Below the pieces are notes generated by a model. That model was given only the letters and a program-made list of their open reading frames with translations. It searched no databases and was not told where the DNA came from. A stretch of 39,316 nt of DNA, from contig UZAN01041898.1 in the NCBI GenBank assembly GCA_900618425.1, forward strand, positions 14,294 through 53,609, given 5' to 3'. Position numbers and translations under genes: made by a program. The DNA comes from Echinostoma caproni (lineage: Eukaryota; Platyhelminthes; Trematoda; Plagiorchiida; Echinostomatidae). Positions 21,433 through 34,206 of the stretch are shown here, one piece after another. Within the stretch, counting starts at the first letter, position 1. The number at the start of each line of letters is the position of its first letter.

Positions 21433-22395
21433 TTGAAAGCAAAGTCTCCGTTTCACTTAGCCGCATTTACTGTCCGCACACTCTACCAGATCGATCAACA
21501 AGCTGCCTTAGCTAGAACCCTTGAAACCTTCCATTTATATGTATGCTGTGTTCCCGAAACACGCATACAAGAACCTACTTCAGTCATCTCCCTCCGTTCT
21601 CCCGATCCAGTCTCATCCTCACGCTTCACTCTCCGCGTGTCAGGCGATTCGGCATCCGAAGCACGCGGTGTAGCTGGTGTTGGGATTGTGCTGAGTGTCA
21701 AGGCCGAGGGTCAATTTCTCTATTGGATCCCGGTTAACAGCAGACTTTGCGCTATATTTCTGGATGGTTCGGTGCGGATCAACAGCTACAGAACAAAGCG
21801 TCGATTTTTGCTCGTCGTATCCGCCGATGCATCAACTGATTGTAGTATGCCAGAAGTGAAAGATGAATTCTACAAGGACCTGTCTCAACTGCTCCAAAGT
21901 GCTCGGTAAACGGACATCGTGGTAATCGTTGGAGACTTTAATGCCCCAGTGGGATCCCTAGACGAATCAGAAAGGCTAATTGGTGGTTCACATGCAATCC
22001 CTGCTAACCGGACTGACAAGGGAGAACGCCTACTCCAACTTTGCGTTGACCACGAACTGCTTCTGTCAAGCACGGACTTCTCGCACAAGAAACGTCACCG
22101 CATTACATGGAGACCGCCAACCGCTTCATAGTGCTGGACTCAAATCGACCACATCGCCATCAGCCAACGCTGGCGTGGATTCATTGAGTACTGCCGCTCC
22201 TACTGGTCAATACCCGTAGACACAGACCATGTTCTGCTACGAACGAGATTCTCCCTACGCCTGATAAACAACCTCCGAAAAGCCACCCAAAATGGATGCT
22301 CACAATACGGTATCAGCGACAGTTGCAAGTCGGCCTTCGAAGCGGAACTATCAGACTGCCTCTCAGCTCAGTTGTCAGCCGGAGAACCCAGTTAA
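21433..22395 (+). pseudogene. APE-type endonuclease of the non-LTR element
   Basis: Nicks target DNA to prime reverse transcription. Motifs in order: AAFTVRTL near the start, CCVPETRIQ (catalytic Glu), AGVGIVLS, VIVGDFNAPVG (Asp and Asn), ITWRPP, then IDHIAIS and TDHVLL (catalytic Asp-His). All lie in one phase. In-frame stops occur at 21907-21909 (TAA), 22129-22131 (TAG) and 22393-22395 (TAA). The second falls just before WTQIDHI, so the domain is continuous across it. Catalytic residues look intact; inactivation is by stops. Confidence 0.85.
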
Positions 22396-22501
22396 CACCG
22401 GACGACAAGCAAGGAAGCGATCCAAACGTCTATCAACACAACAGCAAATTCTGGAGCACAATCAGTTAAAAAAACGATAGAACTCCCCGACCTCGGTTGC
22501 C

Positions 22502-23106
22502 TTGCTGGACGCTCGCAAAGCAATTTCTTCAAAATCAAAATACGGTAAAGCGCGCAAATCCCTTAAACGCCAGCTCATCAAGAGTCTGATAAATGACCCA
22601 GAGAAGCGGTGGATAGGGAAGTATAGAGAGATGGAGGAAGCTATCGCTAATAGTCGCAATCTATTTCATTTTATTAGGAGTACAGGACCAAGGAAAGTAG
22701 GCGTAAGAGAGGTAATTAAGGAGTCTGACGGCACAATGATTCAAATTCAGGAACACCGTCTGGAACGTTGGGTAGAACATTTCAAGGCACAGTTCAGCTG
22801 GTCCCCTTCGACACAGGACTTCCCCCCACTCGGTCCAACTGTGCAAATACTGCCAGTTGACATCAGTCCTCCATCTGCAATGAAGGTTACCCGGGAAATA
22901 AGTTACCTCAAACGGCATGCGGCTTCCGGTCCCGACGGACTGTCCCCATCGACATTTAAGGATGAAGGTTAAGTCTGGGTTATGAAGTTAATAAAACTCC
23001 TGGGCTCAGTGTGGGAGATGGAACAGGTTCCAGCTGAATGGTGTGAATCGGTAATCACATCGATTTACAAGAAGGGCGACAGTTCCTCTCGTGAAAATCA
23101 CAGAGG
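22502..23106 (+). pseudogene. Linker and N-terminal RT region
   Basis: Second phase of the element's coding frame. It contains LFHFIRSTGPRK, LERWVEHFKAQFSW, LKRHAASGPDGLSPSTFKD (the A-GPDG signature at the start of non-LTR RT) and VITSIYKKGD, followed by NHRGI (RT motif 2). A TAA stop at 22970-22972 lies inside; reading resumes in phase after it. A frameshift near 23107 leads to the palm. Confidence 0.82.
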
Positions 23107-23108
23107 AA

Positions 23109-23706
23109 TAGTTTAATCAACATAGCATCTAAACACCTCGCTGGTATCATGCTCCATCCATTGTTTGCCGCGCGTGAGGAGTGCATGCGTTTCAGACATA
23201 GTCGAGGTTGTATCGACCACACCTTCACTCTTTGTCAAATTGTAGAACACAGACACTCCTTTCGTAGACCCACCATTTCTATCTTCCTCGACCTGAAAGC
23301 GGCCTTCGACTCAGTCGACCGCTCCAAACCCTGGCGCTGCCTTTCCCTGATGGGTGTGCCCGAGGAGTTATTTCAATTTTACAATTGCTGTATACTAATA
23401 GTCGGAAGCCGAGTCCGAGCTTATGGCAGTTTTTCACCCGAGTTCTCCACGAAAAGTGGTGTTCGTTAGAGTTGCCTTCTCTCTGTGTTTCTATTTAACT
23501 TTGTGATTGATTTAATTTTTGAAACAGCCCTATTCTCGTGCGAGGATATTAGCATCGATTTACTCCCAGGTGGCAGGATGTCTGATCTAGTGTATGCAGA
23601 CGAAATTGTGCTGCCAAGTGAAGATCCAAGTAAGTTGCCAGCTTTTCTGGATAGCTTGAATGCTAGTGTATCTTATCGGTATGCGTTTTCTACCTTAAAA
23701 ATGTAA
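23109..23706 (+). pseudogene. Reverse transcriptase palm, YADE variant
   Basis: Contains RGCIDHTFTL, then IFLDLKAAFDSVDR with the first catalytic Asp, LMGVPEELF, SGVR followed by a TAG stop (23467-23469) where Gln is normal, and FLFNFVIDL. The catalytic box reads LVYADEIVL at about 23586-23612: the second Asp of YADD is Glu. Some residues expected before RGCIDH appear deleted. A frameshift near 23705 ends this phase. Confidence 0.85.
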
Positions 23707-23707
23707 A

Positions 23708-24420
23708 ATGTTACTACAAGATTGGGTTGGTCGAGCACCCCGTCTCATCCTGAATCAGGAAGTAGTAGAAGAAGTAGGCAAATTTTGCTGTCTGGGCAGC
23801 TATATCTCGCCTGGCGGACGCATCACAGATGAAGTTTCGGCACGCATACAAAAGGCTCGATTGGCATTTACCAACTTGAGACATTTGTGGCGACGTCGCA
23901 ACATCCGACTGTCTGTGAAGAGTTGAGTGTACGCTGCAGCAGTTCGGCCAGTTCTGCTTGACGGTGCAGCGAATTGGTCACTACGGGAAGAGGTTAAAAA
24001 TAGATTTCCGGTGTTCGAACATCTCTGCCTACATTGCATTGCACGAGTCTAGTGGGGTAACCGGAAGAGCGAGGCTGAGGTTAGGCGTAGATTTTTAGGC
24101 AGTGGCGGTCATCCACTGTAGCAAATGATCGATCTCCATAGATTAAGCGGGTTGGGGCATGTTTTACGCATGCCACCAGATAGGCTGCCACGGTGAGCGA
24201 TGTTTGTTGAGGCAGGTTCCGGTTGGTAAAAAATCAAGGGTGGTGAAATGAAGATCTGGCATGCTAGTATGAAAACCCTGACTAGGAGACTAGGTCACAT
24301 AGGCCCGGTAGGCTCCCTGGCTAAGGACCCCGAGATAATTGTCAGCGATGGTTATAGACACTGAGTGATATGGTTGGGTGTCGCAGATGGTGGCGCTCGC
24401 GCAACCACTCATTATTCTCC
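23708..24420 (+). pseudogene. RT thumb and C-terminal domain
   Basis: MLLQDW, then CCLGSYISPGGRITDEVSARIQKARLAFTNLRHLWRRR across two adjoining segments, as in the conserved region after YADD. Beyond a TGA (23924-23926) the same phase continues through VYAAAVRPVLLDG, EVRRRFLGS and LHRLSGLGHVLRMP, with further stops. Ends in or near 24360-24420, then a 3' UTR. Confidence 0.8.
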
Positions 24421-24510
24421 TAACACCACTCTATATGAATTCTCCATCCTCCGCTTGAAAGGGCTTTCAACATTATTATCTTCATTCTGTTCTTTTATCC
24501 AAATAGACCA

Positions 24511-27500
24511 CCAGAAGACAACAACCAAAACCGGCGCACGAAAATGCACGGTTAATGATTGTAAAAACTGAGCTGATTGTCGGCCCTCTGCAATCAAATT
24601 TATATGGAGGAAAATCCATCAAGGTGACCCCGAAGGAAAGTGTGATTCTCTGTGTCACGATGAGTCGAAGATCATGTGATTTGGTGCCATACCAACGATA
24701 TATACGCAAACTGAACTATGTTACATCATCCTTATTTGCACTTGCAACTTGGTCTTCCGTCGAATATAGCAGTGCGAGTGGTTAAAGCAACATCCATTCT
24801 ATCCACAGTTCTGGTTCACCCAAGCATTTAAATGAATGAAACAAGCATCATCTCAGTCTATTTTAAATTTCAATTTTGCCCTCTGATTGCCAGGGAATCC
24901 GGCATTTTTTACTCACAAAGCTTCAAACGATGTCCTGTTTTATGGTACATACCATAACACTGCTTACGCTAGCATATTTCACCCAGCCATGAAGCTTATC
25001 TCTGAATGGTCGGGCATTGTAACCTTTTCCACAGTCCTTACGAAATTACTAAGTTCCTTGTCTACACAAATTTTAGGACTATCGACGGGAATTGTGTTCA
25101 TTACATGAAACATTTTTTTTCACTTAGAAAGTCAGCTTGTCCCTGACACTCCTGCCAAATCGGACCGGTTTGTGAGTATAATCATCGATCAATCAATATA
25201 CAAAGATACAATTTTCAGAAAGGGGGGAGCGACAAATCAAACGGCTGCCATTCAACACCAAATGGGAAAAGTCAGGCGGTCCTGGTGGGATTGGAAAGCA
25301 CATTCCCTGATTGATATTTTGGTGACCTTATCACCGGATCACCACCGCCCTTTATTTCACTGCAACAACAAAAATTCAACAGCACCCACATATGTACAGT
25401 AAAAAAATGAGTTTACACCATACGTAGTATGAAACAATATTCTACATTAGTCAATAAGTGATTAGTTTTGTGACATTAAATATGACAGGACGACTGAACA
25501 CGATAAGATTTGATGGAGTATTGTTCTGAAAATCTAAGTGTAGAAACAAGTACTTTCTTCCAAATCAAGTTCTTGTTCTTGGCAAATAATTAACCGAATC
25601 AGTTTCCAGCGGACTTGTGCGATTGGCTATTTGGGACCGTAAAAACGTTCTTACTAAGTTGGAGCTATCTGGATATTCACAAAGCGACTAAAATCACTGT
25701 ATTTGGATACAAACATGCGAAATTTACTAGAGCGTGAAGTGCTTGCCAAATGAGACAGGATACATAGTTCAGCACGGCAGCACACAATACAGTACAGCTG
25801 TTTTGAAAAATGAAGAGACAGAGAAGATTTATAGAAAACAGTGAAAATAACCTAATTCAATAATCAAAAAAAGAACTATTGAGAAAAAATCGAGGTCTGG
25901 GTCAACACTATATAAACCGGTAAATGTCTTAGTCCTAACTGGTTTCCATCATTGCGTCTACTGAATAGCTGAGCCTTGATAAAAATAGTATACATTTGAA
26001 AAACTGTTTTTATCATAAAGTCTAAGAAGCGAAGACAAATTGTGAAGTTCCTTTGAATACGTTGGAATTGGTGGTTCCTAAACATTTTGTCTGCGAATTT
26101 ACGTCGGTATCAAATCAAGACACCCTGGTACCATTTCGGTTTGTCCCATTGTCAGTTTGCGCCACCAAGTCCGGATGATCAAATACAACGTTGATCTCAT
26201 CAGAGTAGTACCCAGGCTCATGGTGCTCTCTAGATAATCAGGATTGAACTTACAGCATTTCTAACCTTCATTTTTAATCCCAGCGGAGGAGAAGACAGAG
26301 TCGTGAGCTTTTTCATTTCTATAAGCTAGAAAACCGGTGGCATGGGTTTATACAACCATGCACGATTTCAGAGAGCTGTCGAAATATGCACATTTAATAA
26401 CGGTTCAGTAATATTACAGTAAATGTAGACATGTAGGCATTCGGTTTCAAAATCGAACTTCCTTCAGAATCTACCGAAGAAGTTCTGAAAGACAATGAGA
26501 ATATGTGATTTCTAGCAAATATTTTTAGATGGAACAAGAAAATTTGTTCTGTGTACGCTGAATGCTCCTGGTACACATTTATGGATGCCCGTGAAGCATA
26601 TGATACCACCATGGTCAGCCATATATTCTGACTTCCCAATTTATATTCGTTGACAACTTTCGAACTTAATTGACGTACAGTGGACATCTTGAACAAGCCG
26701 CTCTCGGTTATCTAGGTTTATCTTCGCATAACATCCTTCTTATAATTATAATTAATTCAAGGCAACTCAGGTCGAAAACGTACTTTATTCATCAATCATG
26801 GACAGAAGTTTTCTCAAAAAATCTAACACCTCCTGTGGCGCACATGTGAAAAAAACGGACTCAGCGATATGACATTTACTAACAAGGCAAATATGATAAG
26901 AAGCTAAGATGCTTGGCTAAAGTATAAAAATGCATCATAAACTACATGAGACCGTGTTTCATCCAATTTGTCCCTCGTCCCCTCGAAACCAATAAACGAA
27001 AAATATAATCTACAATAGAATTTTGAACAGCTGCGGTGCGAGTGTACATATGTCCTAATTTATTGCGGGTGACAGAATTGGAGATAGAGCCAGAGAGGGT
27101 TGGATGTGGGGTTGGAATGCATCAGACTACTTTGAGTCAGATAAACAGCTATGTGGTTTGGGCTATTGGTTGAAGATGGAGTCAAGCAGCGTCATACAAG
27201 GGAAAAATCAATACGTAGAAATACTCAGAAAAGAGCGTCTAAACAATACGAAATTTTCAAACAAGAGACTGAGGAAGATAACAGGAGAACGGTAAGTTCA
27301 ATGGCAAATATGCAGTAGAAGATTAACTTAGAAACTACATGCAACGGTGCACTAAACTACCGGTGAGAGATATAAAACGTCAGCTTTATGACGTTAGAAA
27401 TGATTTTTGCAGGTAGTAAGAAAATTTGAGGTCTGCAGATAGAAAACATTCAAGGTGTTTGAAATCTTTAGACCTGTCGACGGTTGAATAGTTGACCCTT

Positions 27501-29229
27501 CCTGTTGGGAACGGTTAATGAGGAATGTGTAGATGACCTACGATCAAAAAAAGACAAAACCTTACTCAATCTGATGGGGGTTTACAAAGGCGCATTTAAG
27601 AGAAACCACGTAATCGAAAACATCTGTGACTGGGTTTAACTTGTACATTGATTTCTTTGCCATGTTCCAAGCTTACATTGTTCCCTGTGCAATTTTTCCA
27701 TGATGTTCTGGTGAAAAATATACCCCTTAGTATCAGCAAACATTCATTTGTTCATTCATCTCTTTTTTCTTGTTGCCGCAGTATACTGAAACAAATCGAT
27801 AGATTGTTTATTGTCAGCGTTCAAAGGCATTGGTACCGGCGTTTTTAGTCTTGACCTTCAGTTATTGATGAGTCTTAACAACACGTGATTCACGAATAAG
27901 AAATTCATCGCTCAAACACAGTAAGCGGCGAGTTAGACCTAGCTGATGATGACCTTTGACCAATGATTCGTGCAATTTATTCCGTGCTCTGGGACAGACT
28001 ACTGCGAGTATCGTTCGACCATTCGCACGCTGGGTCAGCGCGACAGGGGTAATTGATCAATTGGAGAACTAACATCCTATTCAATACCCCGAGTGCCAGC
28101 TAAGTCAATCACGATAATCGTTCGTCTGTTTGCACAGTTACCTTTGTGTTACAGAGCCCATAGGTCAGTAGATGTTTGCTCCCATCACCGATACTTATTT
28201 CATGGCCGCAAACATAATCCTGATTATGGTGACATCAGCAACGAAAGTGACCACGAAAGCTGTGTAGAATACCAAGACTGATTTATAGGAAGATCGAGAA
28301 TCATCGTTTGTCTCAGCTTAGATCTCCGCTGGAAATCAACATCGTTAATCGGACGCTCCCGAAAACCTAGCATTAGCCATGGCAAACAAATTAAATTGAT
28401 CCAATAACTTCTAATTAGCCGTTTTCAGCTGTACGAAGACTCTCACCAATAAATACGTAATTCATAAAACTTTCGACCCGATCCCATTTATCCAATTATA
28501 CCTGCATTACCGGTTGAGTCACTGTAGGTTCGAACTAAACTTTTATGAAAGCAGTCCTCAGCACAGGTGGATGAACAGGTATCCAACCTTGTTTGATCAC
28601 AGAGGTCATGACCAAATATTTCCGAGAGGAACATTTAAAACACTAAATCACATCCTGGTTCATTGGTTGTGGCAACTAAGAGCAGTTTGCATACAGACGT
28701 GATAATATGACATCCGAGAATGCTACGGCTTATTATGGCAAACGACATTATCTAAAAATAGAAAAGTGGACATCGGATTATCAACTTGGGAATAACGCAT
28801 CACTTATAACTTAGAAGCATATCCAAGAATCAACTGTGAAAACCAATCTTGAAGGTTATCCAGGGCATGACGTAGTTTCGTCAAACCTTTCTAGGTTCTT
28901 ACTTTGTGTAACCAAGAGTGTTTGTTTGACCAAGAGTGAAAGCAACCTTTGGAAGCCTTGAGATTACCATGATGCACTTTTTGTGCTAGTTCAATCACCT
29001 TAGAAACGATACTCTCCATCATCATCGAGAACTCAACATGTATTTCCCTCGTAGCGATATGCCAAGTCAATGTCGCTTGAACTTATCGTTGGTTTTCTGG
29101 AAGTATATTTTCGGAGACGCACTGGAGTTGATAAACCCTCTGTTCAATAGTTCTCCTTGAAACACCACGTGATTTTCAACATTGCTCGGCTCATTCAACA
29201 TTTTTAACGCATTTGCTCTTCTTTTATAC
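24511..29229. other. Long gene-free stretch
   Basis: About 4.7 kb of AT-rich DNA. Frames at 24887-25108, 25172-25402 and 26394-26696 show no known domain. A frame at 27059-27295 ends next to GGTAAGT, which fits a splice donor, but no matching acceptor or homology supports an exon. No transposon domain was recognised. Confidence 0.45.
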
Positions 29230-29480
29230 ACCCGCGATGACATACTGTCACGTCTCAGACTGCTCGATGGGGACCTCAAGCTCATGGTCACCGGGGATTA
29301 CGGACACTGGTTGATATTGCTTAGTAGCGCAAACTATGGCTTTTGTGCATCTTCTTCCTATCTTTGCAACCATGGTCTATATGAATTCTTTATCTTCTCT
29401 ACTCTACTGTCAAAATTCCAATCTTTCTTTGGCTCTTTTATCCGAATGGGAGGCCTAAAGACAGTAGCCATTCAACCGCA
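29230..29480 (+). mobile_element. 5'-truncated 3' end of an RTE-like element
   Basis: Aligns by eye with 24290-24510 of the longer element: a GGACC...GTCA-CG--G-TTA--GACACTG block at 29273-29309 corresponds to 24335-24362. TCTATATGAATTCT at 29378-29391 and TTCTTTGGCTCTTTTATCC at 29425-29443 match the 3' UTR (24431-24444 and 24486-24500). Coding similarity fades upstream of about 29230, as expected for incomplete reverse transcription. The 116-codon frame across it is not a host gene. Confidence 0.6.
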
Positions 29481-30228
29481 CGTGGCTGACGTTTGTAAAA
29501 GCCGAAACTCACATGTGGTTCACACTAGGTGAAACGACATTAACCGAATGCGACATTGCACGCTGGTTGGTCAATGGCTAGCGCGTTTATCAGTCCACGA
29601 CTAAGTGAGTAAACACGAGAACCTGCAGCATACATTGCATGGCCACTACCTACGTTATTGGGTATTCAGTTGTTATGGGCTTGCTGAAAAGTGGGGACAT
29701 ATTAGAGGATTCAACTTCACATGGGTGCGACATAGCAGGAGATTGACATTAGTCAGGTATCCGTTTAAATAGATTGTATTACTCTAATAATACCAATTAC
29801 ATGTTTCTATCATTTGAGGTAAATTCGAATGTATACTGATAGCAAACTGGGGGACAATGGTGATTTAAACCCGCCAAAGACGCCCCTTAGCGATTCGATG
29901 TTCTTTACAGTTGCATAGAATGCACTGGCGCGATTGACGTATCAGCTTGATTTGACTTGAACAATAACGCATATGTTTTTTCTCTTTCCAGGAATATAGC
30001 CAGTGTTGATTTCCGAGACAAAACGGAAATCTACAAGTGTGGTGCAGAGATAACTATTTCCATTGAGACATATTGAGTTCACTGACATTCTTCACAGACC
30101 ACTGATTACCTACGGTGATTGTTTCTCGGATTGTTAGTGAACTCTTGGTTTGTGTTATTTTATTCAAGCTTCTGACATCATCTGACTTCATTAGTGTTTT
30201 GACCTTGACATTGGGCATATCAGATATA

Positions 30229-30230
<2 letters not shown>
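29481..30230. other. Non-coding stretch, no recognisable gene
   Basis: No long frame and no repeat shared with the rest of the window was recognised. Confidence 0.45.

Positions 30231-30267
<37 letters not shown>
30231..30267. repeat. (AT)n microsatellite
   Basis: About 18 uninterrupted AT dinucleotides; the longest simple repeat in the window. Open frames crossing it encode only an Ile-Tyr repeat and are artefacts. Confidence 0.95.
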
Positions 30268-30271
<4 letters not shown>

Positions 30272-33200
30272 TACGATCGAGCACAGATCCTTGTTGAACC
30301 ATGCTCGCAACGTTTATAGAACTGGACACGGAACCAGAAACACGAACTGATGTGTTTCGTTGTTCGAAAAATGCTTTAATTCAGTCAAGCACGAGACCTC
30401 GAATGCCTTTATTTTAAAGCCCATGCAACTGCTTCCGGAGGTTAATCTGATCGAATCCTTTCAAGAATTTCAGATGAATACCATCCGATCCATCGACCGT
30501 TCCTTTCCATTCACCTCGACCGACCCTAAATAACATTGAGATGGTCAGGAGTAGGTGCCTAGGACAAGTGCATTTATATATGGGAGGGGAATAACTCTTT
30601 TTCTGCGTATACACTGACTAATGTTGGCTGGTTAACAACCGCTTCGTTAGGAGGAAGCTATGATATTTTCCTTATTCTAAGAAACTATATTGATAGTGCC
30701 TTTAGATTTGTGGGTTGTTTGCGGTGAACTGGAGTTTAACAGTGGTTTCGGGCATAGTTCTGGTTGTAATCTTTTCTTTTTTTCGTGCTTTGACCGCACA
30801 ACAACAGTAGTCTTTTCTGGAATACCAATGATGACCTTTATTATCCTTGTACTACTCCCGTGGCGAACAAGGTAACACACTATTTGACAGGTTATCTCGT
30901 ACGATATTTTATCAGATTTTGTATGAATCGCAACGCACTGAAGTCCTAATATTTCTTCCTTTTAGCTGTGGGGCTCCGTTGATGAGCACGATCGTTTTAT
31001 TTTGGGTCCCCAGCCCTATGATCCATTAGCTCCATCCATTGTCTATCAGGCAGGGATCTTATTTTTCACCAACTGTTTCTAAACTGATCATTGCAATAGG
31101 GAATTTTTCGACATTTGCCTCCTTTTTCGTGGTCATTCGAAACAGTCTGTCTTCCACAGCGTGAGGTGAGAACGGTCCGCAAACAAGATACGTTAGCTAC
31201 ATAGGCAGAAATTCGATGGCTATACGGATACATAACAGATGTCAGGGGTTAAACTCTTCCACTGGACGCGCGCTTAACGTTTATATTCGGTAATGTTAAA
31301 ACTCCGTAGACCAAAAGACACCACTTTAGTACATTTTTTCCCATCAAGCTTTAGACGAAACCCGTAATTCTTGACCTTTACCGTGATAATTATGTCAGAT
31401 GTTGCAGCATTAATAACATCTTGATAGTAATGAGAGTGTATTTTTGCGAACGGTATTTATAACCCTCTTTCGCTTAGTGTATCCACATCTTAGGAGTGGA
31501 GTTCACTTCAAGTGGAGATACGCGGAAATACATGACTGAATCATTACGGTTTTTGGCTAAAAATACGGGTTGAGGCTGAAGGATTGCGGGTTCTGGCCAA
31601 AGCTTAATGGGAAAGGGTGTAGTACTCGAAAACACGTGAACTGTAAAGCACCGTTAAGCGTTTGGGCAATTTTCACAATTCATGCTTATTACCTACACAT
31701 TTTTTAAAAACGATAATATTTTTAACGCAGCTTAGCTACCTCGTACTTTCCAATTTTTAACAGACACGACTTTACTCTTCACGTGACTAGTGTCATTCAA
31801 CGTCATATAAAGCAGGGATGCATCGTTACATGCATCGTATTCTACGGTACGACAATGCAAAGATTCACTTTTAAAACCCTTTCTCCCCTCAGATTTGCAC
31901 GACGGTTTATACAACTTACTTCATTTTATTCAATCGTCGAGCCTCCTCAGATACCACAAATAGGAAAGTACCATCAGTTAAGAAAGATGTCGAGAATATG
32001 TTTCATTATTGCCGGAAAATGATCTTCTCGCTAGAAATTTTCCGGAAACATGGGCGATACATTAGATAATTCAATTGTTATCTTCTGCAAAATATCAGTG
32101 ATGATAATGGTAAAATTTATTTGATGTTAAACATAGAAAAATGTTTTCCAGAGGGCATGGAGATCGACAAAGGGCTGACAAAAGAACAAATCTCGCGTAT
32201 GCTTTCCGATCCGTTACCTCTGGAGTAAACTAACTGCTAGTGCATTTCTCATTTATCAACCCCTGCGGTTCCTTTCTATTCTGCACTGTCCAGTAACCCA
32301 GATAAAATGCATGCATGAACATGGCATACCGTGTGGCATTGCACCTGACACATTAGCTCTATATGTGAGAACGTTTATCTGCACTGAAATCCATTACGGC
32401 TGAAAATGATGCGGCTGAAGTGTGACGAGATTAAATGAAGGCAATTGAGGATGACGGAGATAAGTTAATGCTCAGTGAGGTATGCCCATTTTATGTGGTT
32501 ATGCTGCTTGTACACTGGTTTTCGTGCAGGAGTAGCATCGACACACAAAGGGAACACCTGATCTACCCTATGGTTAGTTCTTTTTTTTAAATCCCAGATC
32601 ACTTACCAACGTAGCAGCAGTTTAGTTCATGGATGGAGGAATAAATAAAGTTTCCGTAATGGTAAGCAAATATAGACATTGAATAAAAAGGATCATAGTT
32701 TTAAACTGCGTAGAATCTGTGAGATTTACTGGAAATAAGCAACTGATACCACTTTCCTACTGCAATTTAGGATGCACTACTTGAAACACGATTTCAACTT
32801 GCCAACTCCTGTGATGAGACTCTTCAATAGATTTCAATATCATTTCGATGAAATGGATCGATCATTTTAGGCGAATACTGTGCTATTTCAACTTAGTCTA
32901 ATTACTTGATGGTGGACTATTTCACCAGCGCGATTCCTTCTGCAGTCTAGAGGCCAATGCATCAAATGTTAATTTGGGCTAGCTTTCGGGCACGAACTAT
33001 CACTTTCATTCCCTTCAATTTCATCGTTAAAATAGGTATGCCAGAAATGCGGAAATGGATTGTCGTTAAAAAGACCAATTTTGCTGTATGCGGTATAACC
33101 TGTATGAAAGTTTGGATGATCATTGCTCTTTGTGCTGAATATCACCACATTCTTTGATGCCATGGTGCATTTTCAGACCAAGCTCACACTATTGCTCTTC

Positions 33201-33800
33201 ATTTCGTTAACTTTATCAACTTACCGGCACAAATCAAAGCATCTCCTACCCGGTATCTTGACGTGTTTGATATCAATTTATCACCCCATTTTTTCCGATG
33301 TCTTCATGTGGAAAACGTTTTACCCAGGAAATTCAAGTTATCCAGCCACTTATTATAACTTTAGAAAATATGTGCTTTGTGAACGGTTACCTTTTAACTC
33401 AATACTGCTTACTTTCTACCCAGCTGCTTTAACTTCATTGGCAAGGCCATCAATACTACTTTTATTATAGAACACCTAGAAAGCCATGTTAGGGATGGCA
33501 ACTTAGTGAACAGATTGTCTGATAACCTTACGTCGTCCCAACTCAAGACGCTGTCGGTCATTTCATTACTTAAAGGAACCGTATGGTTTCTGTATTGTTT
33601 AACTTTTGATCAACCAGACACAAAAACTGGCAGCAGACTATTTTTAGACTGTTCTTTTATGCTGTTAAACTTCTTCGTTTTCCAACTTTGGCCACTGCAA
33701 GTCTCTTGTAAAGCTATACATCAAATCAGTTGGTGCGTAGCGGTTTCCACAAAAACTCGACTCTACAGAAAGATACGCGGTAGGCTGACATTAGATAGTC
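30268..33800. other. Gene-free stretch
   Basis: AT-rich, with frames up to 121 codons (33506-33871, 33123-33470) that are hydrophobic or of low complexity and match nothing I recognise. No tRNA-like or inverted repeats were noticed. Confidence 0.45.
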
Positions 33801-33802
33801 TG

Positions 33803-34206
33803 GTGAATTTCGTCTTGTATGGCAGGAACTGTGAAATGAAAAAGTGGGAAGCACAGAGCAGCGTTTTTTAACCTGGTTTGGACTCATCAGCAATGTGAAG
33901 GCACTGACTTAACCAAAGAGGAAACCCGGACCACACAGGTAGAACGTCAGCATAAATAACCACTTAACCACCTGGTGGCTAGGCAGATGATTGTTTTATA
34001 GCTTGTAGAATACAAAGCATAGCCCATCGCTGCAAGCTTGTTGGAAGAGTCTCTCCTCATTCATGTTAGCACTAGTCCCCAAGATTATGACTCGGTTGAA
34101 TATATTCTGAACTAGGACTTGAACCGCTGACGAGAAACAACCAATTCAAACTAACTGTTCAGTACTTCCTCGCTTTGGAGATCACGCTTTATTTCACGAC
34201 GAAATC
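33803..34206. mobile_element. Degraded copy of the hammerhead SINE-like family
   Basis: Ends resemble those of the 17190-17425 repeat: TTTCGTCTTGTATG at the left (33808-33821) and TTTCACGACGAAAT at the right (34191-34204). The minus strand at 33890-33884 reads CTGATGA, but GAAA and GTC have decayed (TAAAA and GCTGC). The plus strand at 34127-34133 reads CTGACGA, followed by CAAAC and GTTC instead of GAAAC and GTC. A third remnant, AGAACGTCAGCATAA, lies at 33941-33955. On the minus strand GGTTCAAGTCC (34124-34114) resembles a Pol III B box. The head-to-head layout is the same as at 17.2 kb, but longer inside. Confidence 0.55.

Larger units (their letters stand above)
20760..24510 (+). mobile_element. 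Decayed RTE-like non-LTR retrotransposon
   Basis: A single plus-strand coding unit: GC-richer leader (about 20800-21430), apurinic endonuclease (21433-22395), linker, reverse transcriptase (about 22850-23920), C-terminal region, then a 3' UTR with CTATATGAATTC (24432-24443). Endonuclease followed by RT without RNase H or integrase is the non-LTR plan. The C-terminal HRL..LGHVLRMP segment suggests the RTE clade, known from flukes, but CR1 is not excluded. The frame moves between two phases, with shifts near 22500, 23107 and 23705, and there are several in-frame stops, so the copy is dead. Exact ends are uncertain. Confidence 0.85.

Noticed and set aside
26180..26230. CTGATGAG on the minus strand followed by a stem-like GATCAA...TTGATC, resembling the start of a hammerhead.
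   Set aside because: No GAAA and no GTC cleavage triplet follow the stem, and no stem I forms.
27059..27295. Open frame ending next to GGTAAGT, a possible exon with a splice donor.
   Set aside because: No homology, weak acceptor, no neighbouring exon; such donors occur by chance.
27935..27960. CTGATGATGACC, a possible hammerhead core.
   Set aside because: No stem II or GAAA after it; isolated heptamer match only.
30054..30329. Frames of 60-91 codons across the AT repeat.
   Set aside because: They exist only because (AT)n has no stops; the product is an Ile-Tyr repeat.
32885..32960. Plus-strand frame with VDYFTSAIPSAV, reminiscent of the gypsy integrase VDYFTKW..AIP motif.
   Set aside because: No other integrase motif, and the spacing between blocks is wrong; too short to support.
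33123..33871. Two hydrophobic frames of 115 and 121 codons.
   Set aside because: They lie in different phases, match no family I know, and overlap a repeat at the right end; probably chance.
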